Below, piece by piece: positions 23,077-34,979 of a stretch of DNA of 64,000 bases. Under the pieces are notes generated by a model that had not been told where the DNA came from, did not search any database, and worked only from the letters and a program-made list of their open reading frames with translations. Made by a program: the position numbers and the translations under genes. The DNA is from Irpex lacteus (Eukaryota > Basidiomycota > Agaricomycetes > Polyporales > Irpicaceae): NCBI GenBank assembly GCA_001986395.2, contig MQVO02000004.1:1922001-1986000 (forward strand), in the 5' to 3' direction. Position 1 is the stretch's first letter. Each line of letters begins with the position of its first letter.

Positions 23077-25500
23077 ATGGGCTCCTTGCAGTGGGACTCC
23101 GTCGACCTTGGATTTGTGGGCTACGTAATTTTGGGTAAGACCACGCTGACTTCCTAGGACTTCACTGGTATTCAGCTGAACTCGGACTTGGTATTCCAGG
23201 GCTCGCAAGTCTGAAGATTATCCATCAATTTGTTTTGTACCCTTGGCTCTTGTCGCCTCTTCGAGCATTACCGGGACCCAAAGGCTCGCTATGGTCTCCG
23301 AAATATCTGTTGTATGGCGAGTTTCCAAAGATTATGCGCTCCGAAGCAGGGATACTCCAACGCGAATGGTCGAAGCTGTACGGCAAGGTCGTACGAGCAG
23401 TGGGACCATTTGGTATCGAACGAATCATGTTTCTGTCTCCAGCTGCGATGCAAAAGGTCCTCGTTGATGACTGGATCGACTATCCGAGAGTAGGCCCCAT
23501 CTCTGTGTAAGATCTTCCAAATTGATACTTAACATGCTGTTCTTCTGCAGCCTACATTCATGAGGCATATTCTCGGAATGACCGCTGGCTACGGCCTATT
23601 GACTCATACCGGTGACGAGCATAGAGCGATGCGTCGAACATTGAATCCGGCATTCTCGATTGCAAGTCTGTCAGCTCGTGAGTCTATCACTATCCATCTG
23701 TCACTGCATGTGCTAGCTGTGTATTAAGCTGATCTGATTTCTTTCAGAAACTGATATGTATTACGAACCTATCTATAGGTATGTGTATGATCACCATGGA
23801 TGTCATGTAGTTGCGCTCATCGTTGAGACATATAGCCTCGTGTCGACATTGAAGTCGCGATGCAAAGCAGCAGCGGAGAAGGCGGGTAGCCGAGGAATGG
23901 TTGTCCCAGTATATGATTGGCGTCAGTCATATCTCTTTTAGCTCGTTAGATACAAGTACCTACTGACTTGACCAGTAAGCAAGGTCACTTTGGACATCAT
24001 CTGCTTGACAGCTTTCGGATACGTCACCGACGCAATTCACACGCCTCATAATGAACTTGCCGAAGCATATCACGATCTCCTAGGACTTCAAAGTGGTAGG
24101 TTATCCGTATTCTCTATCTTTCCACGAGTGCACTAACCATTCTATTGCACGCTGCTCTTGTTTCCAGGCGAGAACTCTGCTCGAATCATCGCCCTAGTCT
24201 CAATCCCGGGTGTGCCGAAGCTTCTGCGTTCAGAATGGATGTTCCACCATCGCTGGCTTCTGAGATATATCCCTCAGCTTGCTCCTATGGAGACACTCGT
24301 TGATTCTATTCGGCGTATCAAAATCATCTCTGCAAAGATTCTCGAGGAACGAACGAAGGACGCAATGGCTGTTGCTGCAGCTGACAGTTATTTAGCGGGA
24401 AAGAAGGATATCCTGAGTTTGCTTGTTCAATCTCGGATGCAGGACAGGACGCATGGTGCAGGGGCTGGGTCAAAGATGATCATGAGCGACGAGATGATGA
24501 AGGAACAAGTGGTATGTGTGATGCTTTCTGACAGATAGTCTGCAACTTGGATGGCTTAACTAAGCACCACAGTTGACGTTCCTTGGGGCCGGTCATGAGA
24601 CAACAGCATCCGGGTTAGCTTGGGTAAGTGTGCTGTGCTTAATTTATATTTCGCGACGTTCATCTTGCATCGCAGACTTTATGGCTGCTTGCCACGCATA
24701 CCGGTATACAAGAGAGGCTTCGGGCAGAGGTAACGCCTATTCTTGCCCAGAACCAAAATCCCGACTTCCGTACGCTGAAGAGCATGGAATACTTGAATCA
24801 AGTCGTGTACGTATCCGATCATGTGCTCATTACTCTATAGACTGAAACCTTCTTTATGCAGTATGGAAAGCCTGAGAATCTTCCCTCCGGTGCCGATGAC
24901 AGTACGGCAGGCGGCTAAAAGCGACTTCGTAGATGGTGTCTGGGTTCCCAAGGGTACTTTATTCTACATAGCTGTAAGCATGCAGTTCCTGCATAAATGC
25001 AACGAAGCTGATTTATCGCTCCTAGATTCGGGTTATCAATACATACAAGGGATTTTGGGGCGAAGACGCAGAAGAGTAGATACTACTCAAAGTCGAGATA
25101 TGCAACCGTGCTTACACAAAAAATATAGGTTCCGACCCGAACGATGGTCAGAGTTGGAACAAGCCCCAGAGTATCACCCAACGCACTCTTTCCAAACCTT
25201 TATCAACGGGCCACATCATTGTATTGGCAAGACGATGGCCATCGTTGAGATGAAAGCAGTATTGGCGTCAGTGCTTCCAGGTCTTTCCTCTAAAGCTATC
25301 TTGATCTGAAAATATGCTTTAGTATTATTTTGGCTCATTTCAGATTTTCTCCGGCATACGCCGGACAGAAGGCTCAACCAACGGCCGCAGTCACGATGAG
25401 TACGTCTTCCAACCTTCTTAGGGGGTCCACGGAATCCTAATAGAAAAGTGCAGAACCTGCAGACAACCTGCCCCTTCTCATTGAGCCTGTTGAAGGGTAA
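23077..25500 (+). CDS. Cytochrome P450 monooxygenase
   Basis: About eleven exons join to a complete P450 of roughly 540 residues. The first exon (MGSLQWDSVDLGFVGYVIL) and the next supply a membrane anchor and the proline-rich hinge LPGPKG. The oxygen-binding I-helix motif is FLGAGHETTASG near 24,590. The K-helix ExxR is ESLRIFPPVP near 24,865, followed by FRPERW after a splice at 25,130. The heme loop FINGPHHCIGKTMA (FxxGxxxCxG) lies near 25,200-25,240 with the ligand Cys intact. The end, IEPVEG, is reached through a last intron closing at about 25,452. Introns keep frame throughout, so it looks functional. It is an ER-anchored enzyme for an unknown substrate. The HETT-type I-helix is common in basidiomycete CYP families, but I cannot assign a family number. 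No neighbouring biosynthetic gene suggests a cluster. Confidence 0.9.
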
Positions 25501-26454
25501 TTTTTTACATATGAGTGGATACACGGATGAGTACTTTTCACGTTTAAGTAGTATCCAGTGGGAGTCTGTCACCAGATTAAATCACGTCTGTACTGAATGT
25601 AGCTCGTATGAGTTGTTTGAGCTCATTGTATAGATATAAACTTGGCATAAATATGCTCGTCTTCAGCTGTCCCCGACTCGCTGAATCACTCATAACATAA
25701 GCCGAAGGTCATCATGGCCGCCGCAATTGCGCGCCTACTTGCATTATGGCGGTTTAGCCCAATAATTACTTAGAAAGGAAATAATTGCTCTTGTTTTCTT
25801 ACCACCACCTACCTGCCGAATACTGCTGCTATCTTGTGGCCGTTACCGTTAACTGACGGGAAGTACTTTACATATATTCACCTCTAGATCCTCCAATACC
25901 TATAGTGCGCCATCCAGACCTCAGGTTCAGCCAGCCTGAGTGGGCGCATCGCCGTCAGACTTTTCGTCGGTATCATACTACTCTCAGTGCCCGTCTACAG
26001 GTATCTCCACTACGGGTGCATGATTTCTCGTGAACTACCGCTGTATCTGGCAACCGCTGTGGTTGCTGACTAGGCACTGGCAACTGAACCAGTTGTTTGG
26101 TGTCTGGACCCACTGGCAGACCAGCATTTCGCTTCCATTGTTGAAGACCTGGGCACGTGTTGCTACAGAGACGAAGGTTTCCAGGAAACAGTAATGGTAA
26201 TGTGCGTCGTGAAAACGCGAGGCTCCTTATAATGTCACTGGATGACACAACAGTGTCGGAGAAGCCGCCCTTATGTGGCATAATCCCAACATCCACCGAG
26301 CTGTCTCGTTGTGGCGCCAGCTATCCGACCAGCGATCGGACTGGTATATAAGCTCATAGGTTTGTATACCAACTTCCTACTATCTAGTGAACGTAGAGCT
26401 TTCTCTCCTTGGCGCATCTATACACATTCTTTCCCTTCCTCGAGCTTCTACGTC
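25501..26454. other. Intergenic region, AT-richer, with a TATA box at its end
   Basis: No supported gene over about 950 bp. The only clear signal is a TATA box at 26345 in front of the small gene that follows. Confidence 0.4.
26345..26351 (+). promoter_or_regulatory. TATA box of the small two-exon gene
   Basis: TATATAA lies 110 bp upstream of the ATG at 26455, a normal distance for a fungal promoter with a short 5' leader. Confidence 0.45.
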
Positions 26455-26768
26455 ATGCCATACTCAGGCTCTGGTGGTTTTCGCCGGGATCAGCCCCCGT
26501 TTGTGCCACAGATCATGCTCACACCGGCAGACGCAAAAGCCAGCTCACCGATCACAGCTCCGGTATGTTTATCAGCTTCCTAGCATACATGATGCAGCCG
26601 TTAACCGGTCTTGTTCGCATACTTATATGAATATCATCATAGAATCACCCATATTGTCAACCTGGTTGGGCACCGAGGCCTCATGTGAATTCACAACTGC
26701 CACCAGGTGGCAAGAGAGCTATGTCGCCCGACCCCACATATTCGAGCAAGCGTAGTAAAGCGTTTTGA
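26455..26768 (+). CDS. Small two-exon protein of 77 residues, unknown
   Basis: Exon 1 (26455-26562, MPYSGSGGFRRDQPPFV) ends at a GTATGT donor. Exon 2 (26643-26768) follows a CATCATAG acceptor and reads NHPYCQPGWAPRP to a TGA, closing with SKRSKAF. Splicing is in phase and a TATA box lies at a suitable distance. The product is proline-rich, basic at its C terminus (KRAMSP, SSKRSK, a possible nuclear-localisation pattern) and has no signal peptide. I do not recognise a family; lineage-specific gene suspected. Confidence 0.45.
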
Positions 26769-27298
26769 ACGATAAGGTGTGCACTAAGATTGCAAATCAT
26801 GAGCATCTTCCATTGCATATGGTAGCTAACGCAGATTAATATAGCTCGTTCGATCGAAGCCGAGGCAGTGCGCACATTATACACAAGTGTTTATAATGTC
26901 TTCATATTTAATATTCTACTTAGGAGAAGAGGGGTGAAGCCGCCTCGACGTTGGCGACGACGGCTTGGTTTAAATCACGCTTGGAATGCGTGGATTTGCT
27001 TATTGTCGTGTCTCTTGTTTGTAGTTCTTGTACTGTTATATATTGTGAATACCTTGTAGACATAAAATCTAGTAATGCTTGTATGTGCTTTTATGTAACT
27101 GTAGCCTATCAACGTTTTGTGGCCGCAAGGCATGATATGAAGTTAGTGGCGAGTAGCCTCAGGCAGCTGGCGCCACAGTCCCGGTAAAGTCTCGATCTCA
27201 CTTCACACGCTATCGTCCACAAATAGTGGCTGCTTGCGGAATTACAACCATAATCGCTGGTTCACTTTGACACGCAAACTCATCCTTAATCTCCCACT
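26769..27298. other. Intergenic, promoter region of the LIN1-like gene
   Basis: No gene supported. Short frames have no motif. Confidence 0.4.
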
Positions 27299-28559
27299 AT
27301 GGCACCACGACCAGGACATAAACGAGCTGGACCTTCCGACGAGGGAGGCTCCTCACACACTTCGAAGAAAACGCGCTTCGTCGAGCCTCAGGATGACCCA
27401 GCCAACTTCGCGGAAGAGGTCGACTCACAACTCGAAAACCCATCGCTGAAACGGAAGGGGCGGGTCAGAACAGAAGGATATGATTCTGACTCCAGTGACG
27501 ATGGGGAGGGTGTCGTACTCAGCCGAAAGCCGGGTGCGGAGGCGGCGGACGAGGAGGAGGATGATATGTTTGCGATGGGTGAGAAGGATGAGAAGAAGGA
27601 GCAGGAGAGCGTGAAGAAGAAAGAGGAGTTTCTGCGGTTGGGTGATATTGAAGGTCAGGAGTTCGGAGAACAAGACGGGTCAGACGATAGTGAAGATGAA
27701 GACGAGCCGGAGGACGAGGACGATGCTGAGAAGAAGAAGAAGGCCGGCATGGGCTTTGAACTGTCGTCCTTCAATATGCGAGAGGAGATGGAGGAGGGCA
27801 AGTTCTCTGCGGACGGGATGTATGTGAAGACTTTTGACCCGCATGCTGTTCACGATAAGTGGATGGACGGCTTTGATGACAAGGAGATTAAGAAGGCTAG
27901 GAAGAAGCATAAAGAGAGGCAGCGGATACAGAGGGAGAAGGAAGCAGCGGAGGAGAGAGAATTGCAGCAGCTTGGCGGGAAGGAAGAAATGGAGAAGGCC
28001 ATGCTACCCTTGCTGAAGAAAGGGGAGACCGTCTTGGAAGCTCTGCAACGAATGGGTGCAAAGGCTAAGAAGAATGCCTCACACAAGAAGAAGTATGTGC
28101 TACGATTATAAGCTCGGAAGACGAATGTGAATTCATGAACCTTGCTTTAGGCCTAACAACAAGACGAAACAGCTAGCTGAGGAGTATTCCATGCAGGTCG
28201 ATGCTGCACCGTCCAAGGCACCATCTGGTCCTTCAGAGATAGACCACCTCACGCATCTTGCTTCAACACTCATGTCCCTCGGTGATACAGATATATACAA
28301 CAAGACATACGAAGAGCTGGTTCGCGCCGTGCGCTCGGCAGGCAAAGTCGATCAGTCTTGGGAGCCACCGTCGGCAGATGTCAAGTACGAATACAAGTGG
28401 GACGTACCTGGCGCGGATACCAATCAGACATTTGGGCCTTTCAGCGAAGAAGAGATGCAGGCGTGGAACAAGGCGTCGTACTTTGGTGTAGCTGGGGAGA
28501 AGGTCAAGGTTCGGCAAGTAGGGGGAGAATGGGGTGCTTGGGAGGATGTTGTCACATAG
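27299..28559 (+). CDS. LIN1/CD2BP2-like GYF-domain protein (U5 snRNP associated)
   Basis: Two exons (27299-28092, 28151-28559) give about 400 residues. The start, MAPRPGHKRAGPSDE, leads into a long acidic and lysine-rich coiled region with the family-typical KTFDPHAVHDKWMDGFDD-like segment near 27,830 and GETVLEALQRMGA near 28,025. The C terminus is a GYF domain: YEYKWDV, GPFSEEEMQAW and YFGVAGEKVKVRQVG. Here the usual GPF-x4-M-x2-W signature is kept. In yeast and human, members bind the U5 snRNP through Prp6/Prp8-related partners and recognise proline-rich peptides. Its 3' end faces RAD54, with about 220 bp between stop codons. Confidence 0.88.
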
Positions 28560-28782
28560 CTTCATGCGGAGGGTGAGTCTCTTTGATTGCCAGCGAGACT
28601 GTGTTACTAATAACCATGTGTGTAATGTACAGGTCGGAAGCAATATCAATATGTGTATTTCTAGTCATGAGTGCGAATATCCTTGGTTGAGCTCCAGAAT
28701 ACAAGGGAGAAAAGCAACGGCATAGCAAAGGCGAAAGCAACGTGCGACGTAGGATACAAATGAATCAATGCGGAATAGTGTA

Positions 28783-31760
28783 CTAATGGCTGATATATTG
28801 GAACACGAAAGAGACTTCGGGCAATCCAACCTCGGCTCGAAGGAGATCGTCATGGTTATTCCGCAACTCTTCATTCGTGAAGTGATTCCATCTGTAACGA
28901 CATTAGCATAACGCATATCATTCAAGAACGCTGGACTTACGTGCTGGCATCTCCGTAGAGCAAAGCCTGCGCCTTGATGCTCTGCCTCCCATTCTTACAC
29001 CTCTTACACTTGAACGTCTCGTGCGTCTCACAAAGCGTGTTCTCGTTGAACAAGAACAGCTTCCGGAGAGCATCAAGTGAGAAGTGACGTTCCGTATCTT
29101 CTTTCTCGTCCACCACCGCAGATGACAGAGCCTGCTTGTTAGCCTGCCTTTGAAAGATCTTCTCCTCAATCGTACCGGTGGAGATGAACCGGTAGACGAA
29201 ACATTCTTTCTTCTGTCCGTCACGCCACACTCGCGCAAGTGCCTGTTGATCGGCGGCAGGATTCCAGTCTTTTCGTGTGTTAGTTTAGCTTAGTTGCAGA
29301 GAGCACTATCCGCCACATACCTGGGTCAAATAGAATGAGACGGTTTGCACCGATGAGGTTGATACCGCATCCACCGGCTTTACTACTAAGCAGGAAGACG
29401 AATTCTTTGCCCTCGGGGTTGTTGAACGAGTCGACTAGCTTCTGCCGTTTATTGATGGTCATAGTGCCGTCAAGTCGGAAGTAGCCGTACCTATGTGTAG
29501 CGGTCAGAGTCAGTCAGAAAGTAGATACATGCGCATTACTCACTTCTTGTTCCGTAGCATCTTCTCAAATAGATCCAGTGTTTGGGTATAATTACTGATC
29601 AGCACGATCTTGTCTGTAGTCTCCGTACGAATACGATGCAGGAACCTATACCGATTCTTTCGTGAGTGCCGTGGATGTGCAGCGAACAACATGCATACCT
29701 CTCCAAAACCAAGAACTTCCCGCTCCACTCGCAGTGTACGTCTGTGTTCCTACCACGTTCACGCGCACTTGAACCTGCTCCACTGAATCCCTCGGGAATA
29801 AGATGGTCAGAGCCACGCAAGTCGCTCGGCAAGTCGAGTAACTCGGGATGGTTACAGAGTTTCTTGAGAATGTTGATGGCCTTCAGTGGCTGGGAGTCTG
29901 TACCACGAAGGAGAGCCTGGATCTCAGGTGACTTGATAAACAGTCGATAGAGCTCCAGCTGTAGGTTGGACGGACGACAGAAAACGACTTGCTCGTATTT
30001 GACAGGCACTGAGAAGAGTATAAAGATTAGCGATGACGGAAACCACGCATCTCGAGTGAGGAAGACGTACGATATTTCGAGAGCAAGTCGTTCGTTCGTC
30101 GGATGATGAACTTGGTCACTAGGCCACCGAGCTCCTTGAGCTTCTTCTCGCTCTCCGCCTTCACAGCATCTGAGGCGTCAGCGTCGCGGCCACGGATGAT
30201 AGCGTTCTCGAAGTTCTTCCGGAAGTCGTTCTTTGACCCGAGGAAGTTGGGGTTTGCGAAGTTCAGTAGGGAGAAGTATTCTGAGAGATCGTTCTTTGGC
30301 ATATTCATCGTTGGTCATTATCTATATCCGCTATTGAGGGCGAGTCATACCTGGATGGGTGTTCCGGACAGGATAACGCGACGCTTCACATTCAAGGCAT
30401 TCAGCGCGACAAATGTGAGAGAGTCTAACAATAAATGTGAGCGTCATGACGGATATGCGGTTGAATGGTGATGTACCAGAGTTCTTGAGACGATGCCCCT
30501 CGTCACATAGAAGCAAGCCGATGGTTGCACCAGCGATATGGGCTGTGAGGGTTCTCAATGTCTCGTACGAGACAATCATAACTGCTCTGTATCAGTAAAC
30601 ATCCGATGTGTTGATTTGAAACATTATGTACCTGGTTGAGAGACGTTTCGCCCGTTCGCCGCTACCCATCGAGCGACTTTCTCGAGCATCTCGGCTTTGG
30701 TCCCTTTTCCGTCAATAGCGAGGGCAGCAATCGCATCTTTCCCTAGCCACTTAACTAACGATATGTGAGTGAAAATACCGCCTCCCTAACAGCATCAGAG
30801 CATACCAAGTTCGTTCGCCCAATTCTTGACCAAACTGGAAGGGCAGGCTATAATACACTTCTCGATCGTCGGCTTGCCCGGCCGGGGTGATTGCTTTATT
30901 AGGGTCCATAGTAGAGCGATACACTGTAGTGTTTTTCCAAGACCCATCTCGTCGGCCATGATACATCCATGTTGATTCTCGACCAGCATGCCGGTCGTGC
31001 ATTTATACAAGAACTATGATCGACTGTGAGTAAATGAATCAATGTTCAGATTTTCGAAGCTTACCTTGACACCCTCCACTTGATGTGGACGCAATACTTT
31101 CGTCAGTCTCGGGTCGATTACTACAGCTACCTTGTCCACCTTCGCCTTCTTGTCCTTGCCACCACCTAGGAGCTGTTTAAGACTCTTATGCGGGTTATAT
31201 AGACCATTGTATTTCTCTGCGGCCTCCTGTGCCAGTCGCTCCTTCTCTTCCTCCTTCTCACGCTCCTTCCGTTCTTCGTCAGTCTCTCTGTCGTCTATGG
31301 TAGGGTCGTAGAGGACAATGGCGTGGTCCTCCATAGGATCGTGGAGAGGACGAGGGATTAGATTGGCTAACGGTCTAATACCGAGTGCAATGTTGGACGA
31401 GGCTTTGTGCACATACTCTCCCTCTGAGTTCTTTATCGCAGGAATGGCAAATTTGCGGGCTACCTCTTCGAAGGGCTTGGCCCTGAATACAGGGAACTCT
31501 TGGATATTGTTATCTCTGGGAGACTCGAAGCCGTCCTTGCCAAATTTCTTCTTCTTTGACTTCTTGCCATTCTCGTCTTCAGAGTCGTCGTCGTCCTTCC
31601 CTGTGTCCGCCCCCTTGTATGAGACGCGTTTTCGCTTGCGCTGAGGTTGTTCTCGCTGAGCTGCGATTGTCGGAGGCTTGAAGGGTTTAGTGACTCGGTA
31701 ACTCTCCTGGAGTCTGTCGACGACTTTGCCGTCGGTGGTCGTAGGCACACGTCGCAACAT
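28783..31760 (-). CDS. RAD54: RAD54-type SNF2 ATPase
   Basis: About twelve exons give a protein of roughly 800 residues that starts [11 protein letters not shown]2 motifs are in order: [23 protein letters not shown] (Walker A near 30,940); [11 protein letters not shown] (DEGH near 30,500); [21 protein letters not shown] (about 29,350); and [31 protein letters not shown] (about 29,190). The closing zinc-finger-like CKRCKNG, the WNHF segment after the last intron, and a stop at 28783 are typical of RAD54 rather than CHD or SWI/SNF ATPases. The family drives Rad51-dependent strand exchange in recombinational repair in the nucleus. All helicase motifs look intact. It shares a short upstream region with the divergent chromodomain gene. 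Confidence 0.93.
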
Positions 31761-31994
31761 CGGGATTCTAGATTAGCTCGTCGTCGTTGGGAAAGAGGCC
31801 GCCCTTGTCGTTGACCACCGCAATGTCGGTGCCGACACGAAGCGCTGATGACAAACGCGTTAATGTGCGCGACGCGGGGCGCATCACGTGCTCGTGACCA
31901 TTTCCAGCGCCCATTTCCCAGCAGGAAGCGGCGGCGGCAACTTGTCAGGTCGCTGCCGAGCTCGCCTCTTCACCCATCGCAGAGGACAACAAAC
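31761..31994. promoter_or_regulatory. Short divergent promoter between RAD54 and chromodomain gene
   Basis: Only 234 bp separate the two start codons, so regulatory elements for both genes must overlap here. The stretch is GC-rich with CACGTG-like and CGCG-containing segments (GCATCACGTGCTCG near 31,880); no TATA box. Confidence 0.5.
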
Positions 31995-34709
31995 ATGGCC
32001 GAGGAGGAGTATGAAGTCGGTAAGTGGTATTCTGATGCGCCTCTAACATCATCTCATCCAAGTACAGAGTATATATGTCGCGCTCAAGTCGCAAAGTCGG
32101 GGAAAAAGAACGTCTGGGTAAGTTGTTGCATAGCTCGAGGATAATTCAATAGCTGATTAGCATTTTAGAAATTTGAAGTCAAGGTGAGAAAGGACTCATG
32201 TGCATACGTAGAATGTCTGTTGATAGAAACGTAGTGGAAAGGCTACGGTGTCGATGCCAATACGTGAGTGTTTCCGTCAGTGCTGACATGAGAGCACATG
32301 CTGATGAGTGTCCATCGCCCATTAACACAGCTGGGAACCAGCCTCAAGCTTCAAAGGTTCAGAGCACTTTATTGACACATTTTGGGCCAAAACTCGAGAC
32401 ACACGAGACTGGCGCGATCTGAAGGAGTTCACAGTAGGCGAAATCGTCTTTGGCAAGGGTCCGCCTGGAGGTAAGCAAAATAATCTATTGTTATGAATTT
32501 CTTTCCTGACTCTAATAGGTGGGAAGCCGAAAGGAAAGTCCAAGACCGGATCCACGTCGAAGAAAGAGCCTGGCCCTTCCAAGCACCAACGTGTCGATGA
32601 CAGGGCGATCGAGGTCATTGAAGATTCTGAGCCCGAAGAGCCAACTTCAAAGGCTGCAGCTGAACCTCGCACCAGTACTCGGAAGCGGCGTGCGTCGGTC
32701 GTTGAAGATGTAGAAGAAGTACCAACGGCGAAAAGGCGACGCGGCCGTCCTTCTAAAACTCGGCCTGAGGATGAGGAGCCAGAGAGCGCATCAACGGGTT
32801 CAAGACTTCGTAAAACCGCTTCAGCCTCTAAACTGCCACGTATACCAGCAGTGAAGTCGAAATCGAAGCCTGCAGAGTCGAGCAATGCGTCAGCAAGTAC
32901 GGCAGCGGCTACGCAAGGCACTTCGCAACGCAGGTCGAACAGGAAATCGGCCGCTGCCTCGAAGGAAGATTCACCCGACGTCGTGCTTGTCGATACACCT
33001 CCTGTCGCGGATGATACCTCCAGTGAAGCGGATCGACGACTCGTCGTAGAGAGTCTGGACGTTCCTGAATCCGAATCTGGAGATGGGCAACCGACGGGTG
33101 ATACAAATGGCGACGTGGAAATGCACGATGGCACCTCTGCATCTGTCCAGCAGACAAATCCTTCTAGCAGCTCTATACCACCGGTTTCCCCAGCCAAAGT
33201 CCCTGCACACAGGGCTCGGGAAGCGAATCCTCGTATAAAGATGATGGACGAAGGATTCACATCTCAGAGCGGACTTTCTGTCAAAGCCGCGCTGGCCAGC
33301 GCATCAGGCTCGTCCAACCGTCGACAGTCGGTTCTTTCTCCCAGAGCTCGTACAAACGACTCCCCCGCAATTCTAGGCAGCACCTCGCTTCTCACGGCAG
33401 GCAGGAACGGTGGTCTTGTCTCCATACGGAAGCACGTCGAGCCGATTCGCCCTCCCCCAGCATCAAAAGCCGCTGATTCTAACGAGGTTACTGAGGACGT
33501 CCAGACCGTCGATGAAGAGGTGGTCGACAATACGCCTCCGACGGCGAAAGAGGTACTTGAGCTAGCTGGGTTACAGCCCGATGCCGCGGAGGCCCTCCCC
33601 GACTACGATGGCGCCTCTGATCAAGATGCGGAGGGAGAGAGCGATCATGACATGGCCGGGCACGACGACCACGTAGAGCATGTCGATACTGTGGAAGCTG
33701 TAGCATCAGGGTCTGGCGGGCTTCAGGGCAACGATTCCCTCCCAACGCCTCTTGAAATCGATGAATCATCCAAGGTCACGATCACGGAGACGAATGGCAC
33801 ATTGGAGGTTCACGAAGAGTGAGCGACTCGCACTTACTTATGTCCTGTTTCTGATTCCGTTTGTCTATGCGCTAGGCAGACCATCATCATCCCGAAGCCC
33901 TTGATCAACCCACCTACGGCTCTCATCGGCCAGAGCAGTAGTTCAAACCTGATTACTTCTGCCTCTGCTGCGTGGAAGCGTACCACCATCTTTGGACCTC
34001 TGTGAGTGGTTTCATCTGTTCGTATAGCCTTGTATGGTATGGCTTATGTCGTTCAAATCTACCAGCGGCTCCGGAAGCTTCGCTTCAGCACCAGCAGAGG
34101 GACCATCTTCACCGTACGTAGTGAACCCCAATCCGTCGATACTATTACTAATTATATGGTACAGACAAGGATCCCTGGACTCCACTGTATTCCTCGTCGT
34201 GCTAAGCGCAACTGTGGACCTTCCCGTCCTGCTCAAAGACATCTACCCCGCCAAAATACCCTCTTTGAAATCTCTCGATGCCGCCTTGACGAATGCGTCC
34301 AGGGGCACCCCGGGCAAATTCTACAAGGGGGATGGCGCCTCCGCGATAGTCAGCTCGTTTGGCGTAGAAGGATCGTCCGCGAGGATCCTCCTTGATACCG
34401 AAGCCACCGAAGTGCAAAAACAGAACTTTGAGCGGTTCCGGGCTTTGTTGAAGGAAGGAGCCGTTGTAAGTCTACAGCTATCTTTCGCCGTGAATCTCAT
34501 ATTGACAGGACTCTGCGTAGTTTGTTGTGATGGTCGGTGCACATCTGCTGGCTTTCTCTGCGTCAGACAACGTCCAGCTTAGCTCGAAACTGGGCATGTC
34601 GCCGAATCTCGTTGGCCTTGGTGACAACATCCTTGTCACTGAGGTCAATATCCAGAACGATCTCTTGTATCTTGACGCCACTATGGACGTTGAGGACGAA
34701 AAGTGGTAG
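31995..34709 (+). CDS. Chromodomain protein
   Basis: The N terminus, assembled from several very short exons (one of 15 nt at 32169-32183), reads MAEEEYEVEYI, WKFEVKWKGYG and NTWEPASSF. This is a clear chromodomain with the aromatic-cage positions (Tyr in EEYEVE, Trp and Tyr in KWKGY) kept. Such domains bind methylated lysine on histone H3. A long basic, Ser/Pro-rich linker with KRRRGRPSK (AT-hook-like) follows, then acidic stretches. The C-terminal 250 residues look folded (STVFLVVLSATVDLP, SSARILLDTEATE, FVVMVGAHLLAFSASDN, ILVTEVNIQNDLL), but I do not recognise the fold and it is not an obvious HP1 chromoshadow domain. Likely a nuclear heterochromatin or silencing factor; specific orthology uncertain. 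Confidence 0.82.
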
Positions 34710-34979
34710 ATCTAGATGAACCTACGCTTCTATTGCCTTGGATTTCTCTCCGCCTTCTTTCTTGAATCCTGTAATTCTGCGTCCCCGCCCATGGCATCTC
34801 CTAATGTAGCTCCGCATCTTTACCACCTAGTAATCTTCAACCTGCTTAGTCTCTACTTGTCCAATGTATGATGCTAGAGTATCGAGAAGTTCTCATGTGA
34901 GTGGACTCCGACGAACAGGAAGACTTGTAAAGAGGTTGGGCGTTTAGTGAAAAGCGATCCGAGCGCTTCTTCTACCCGC

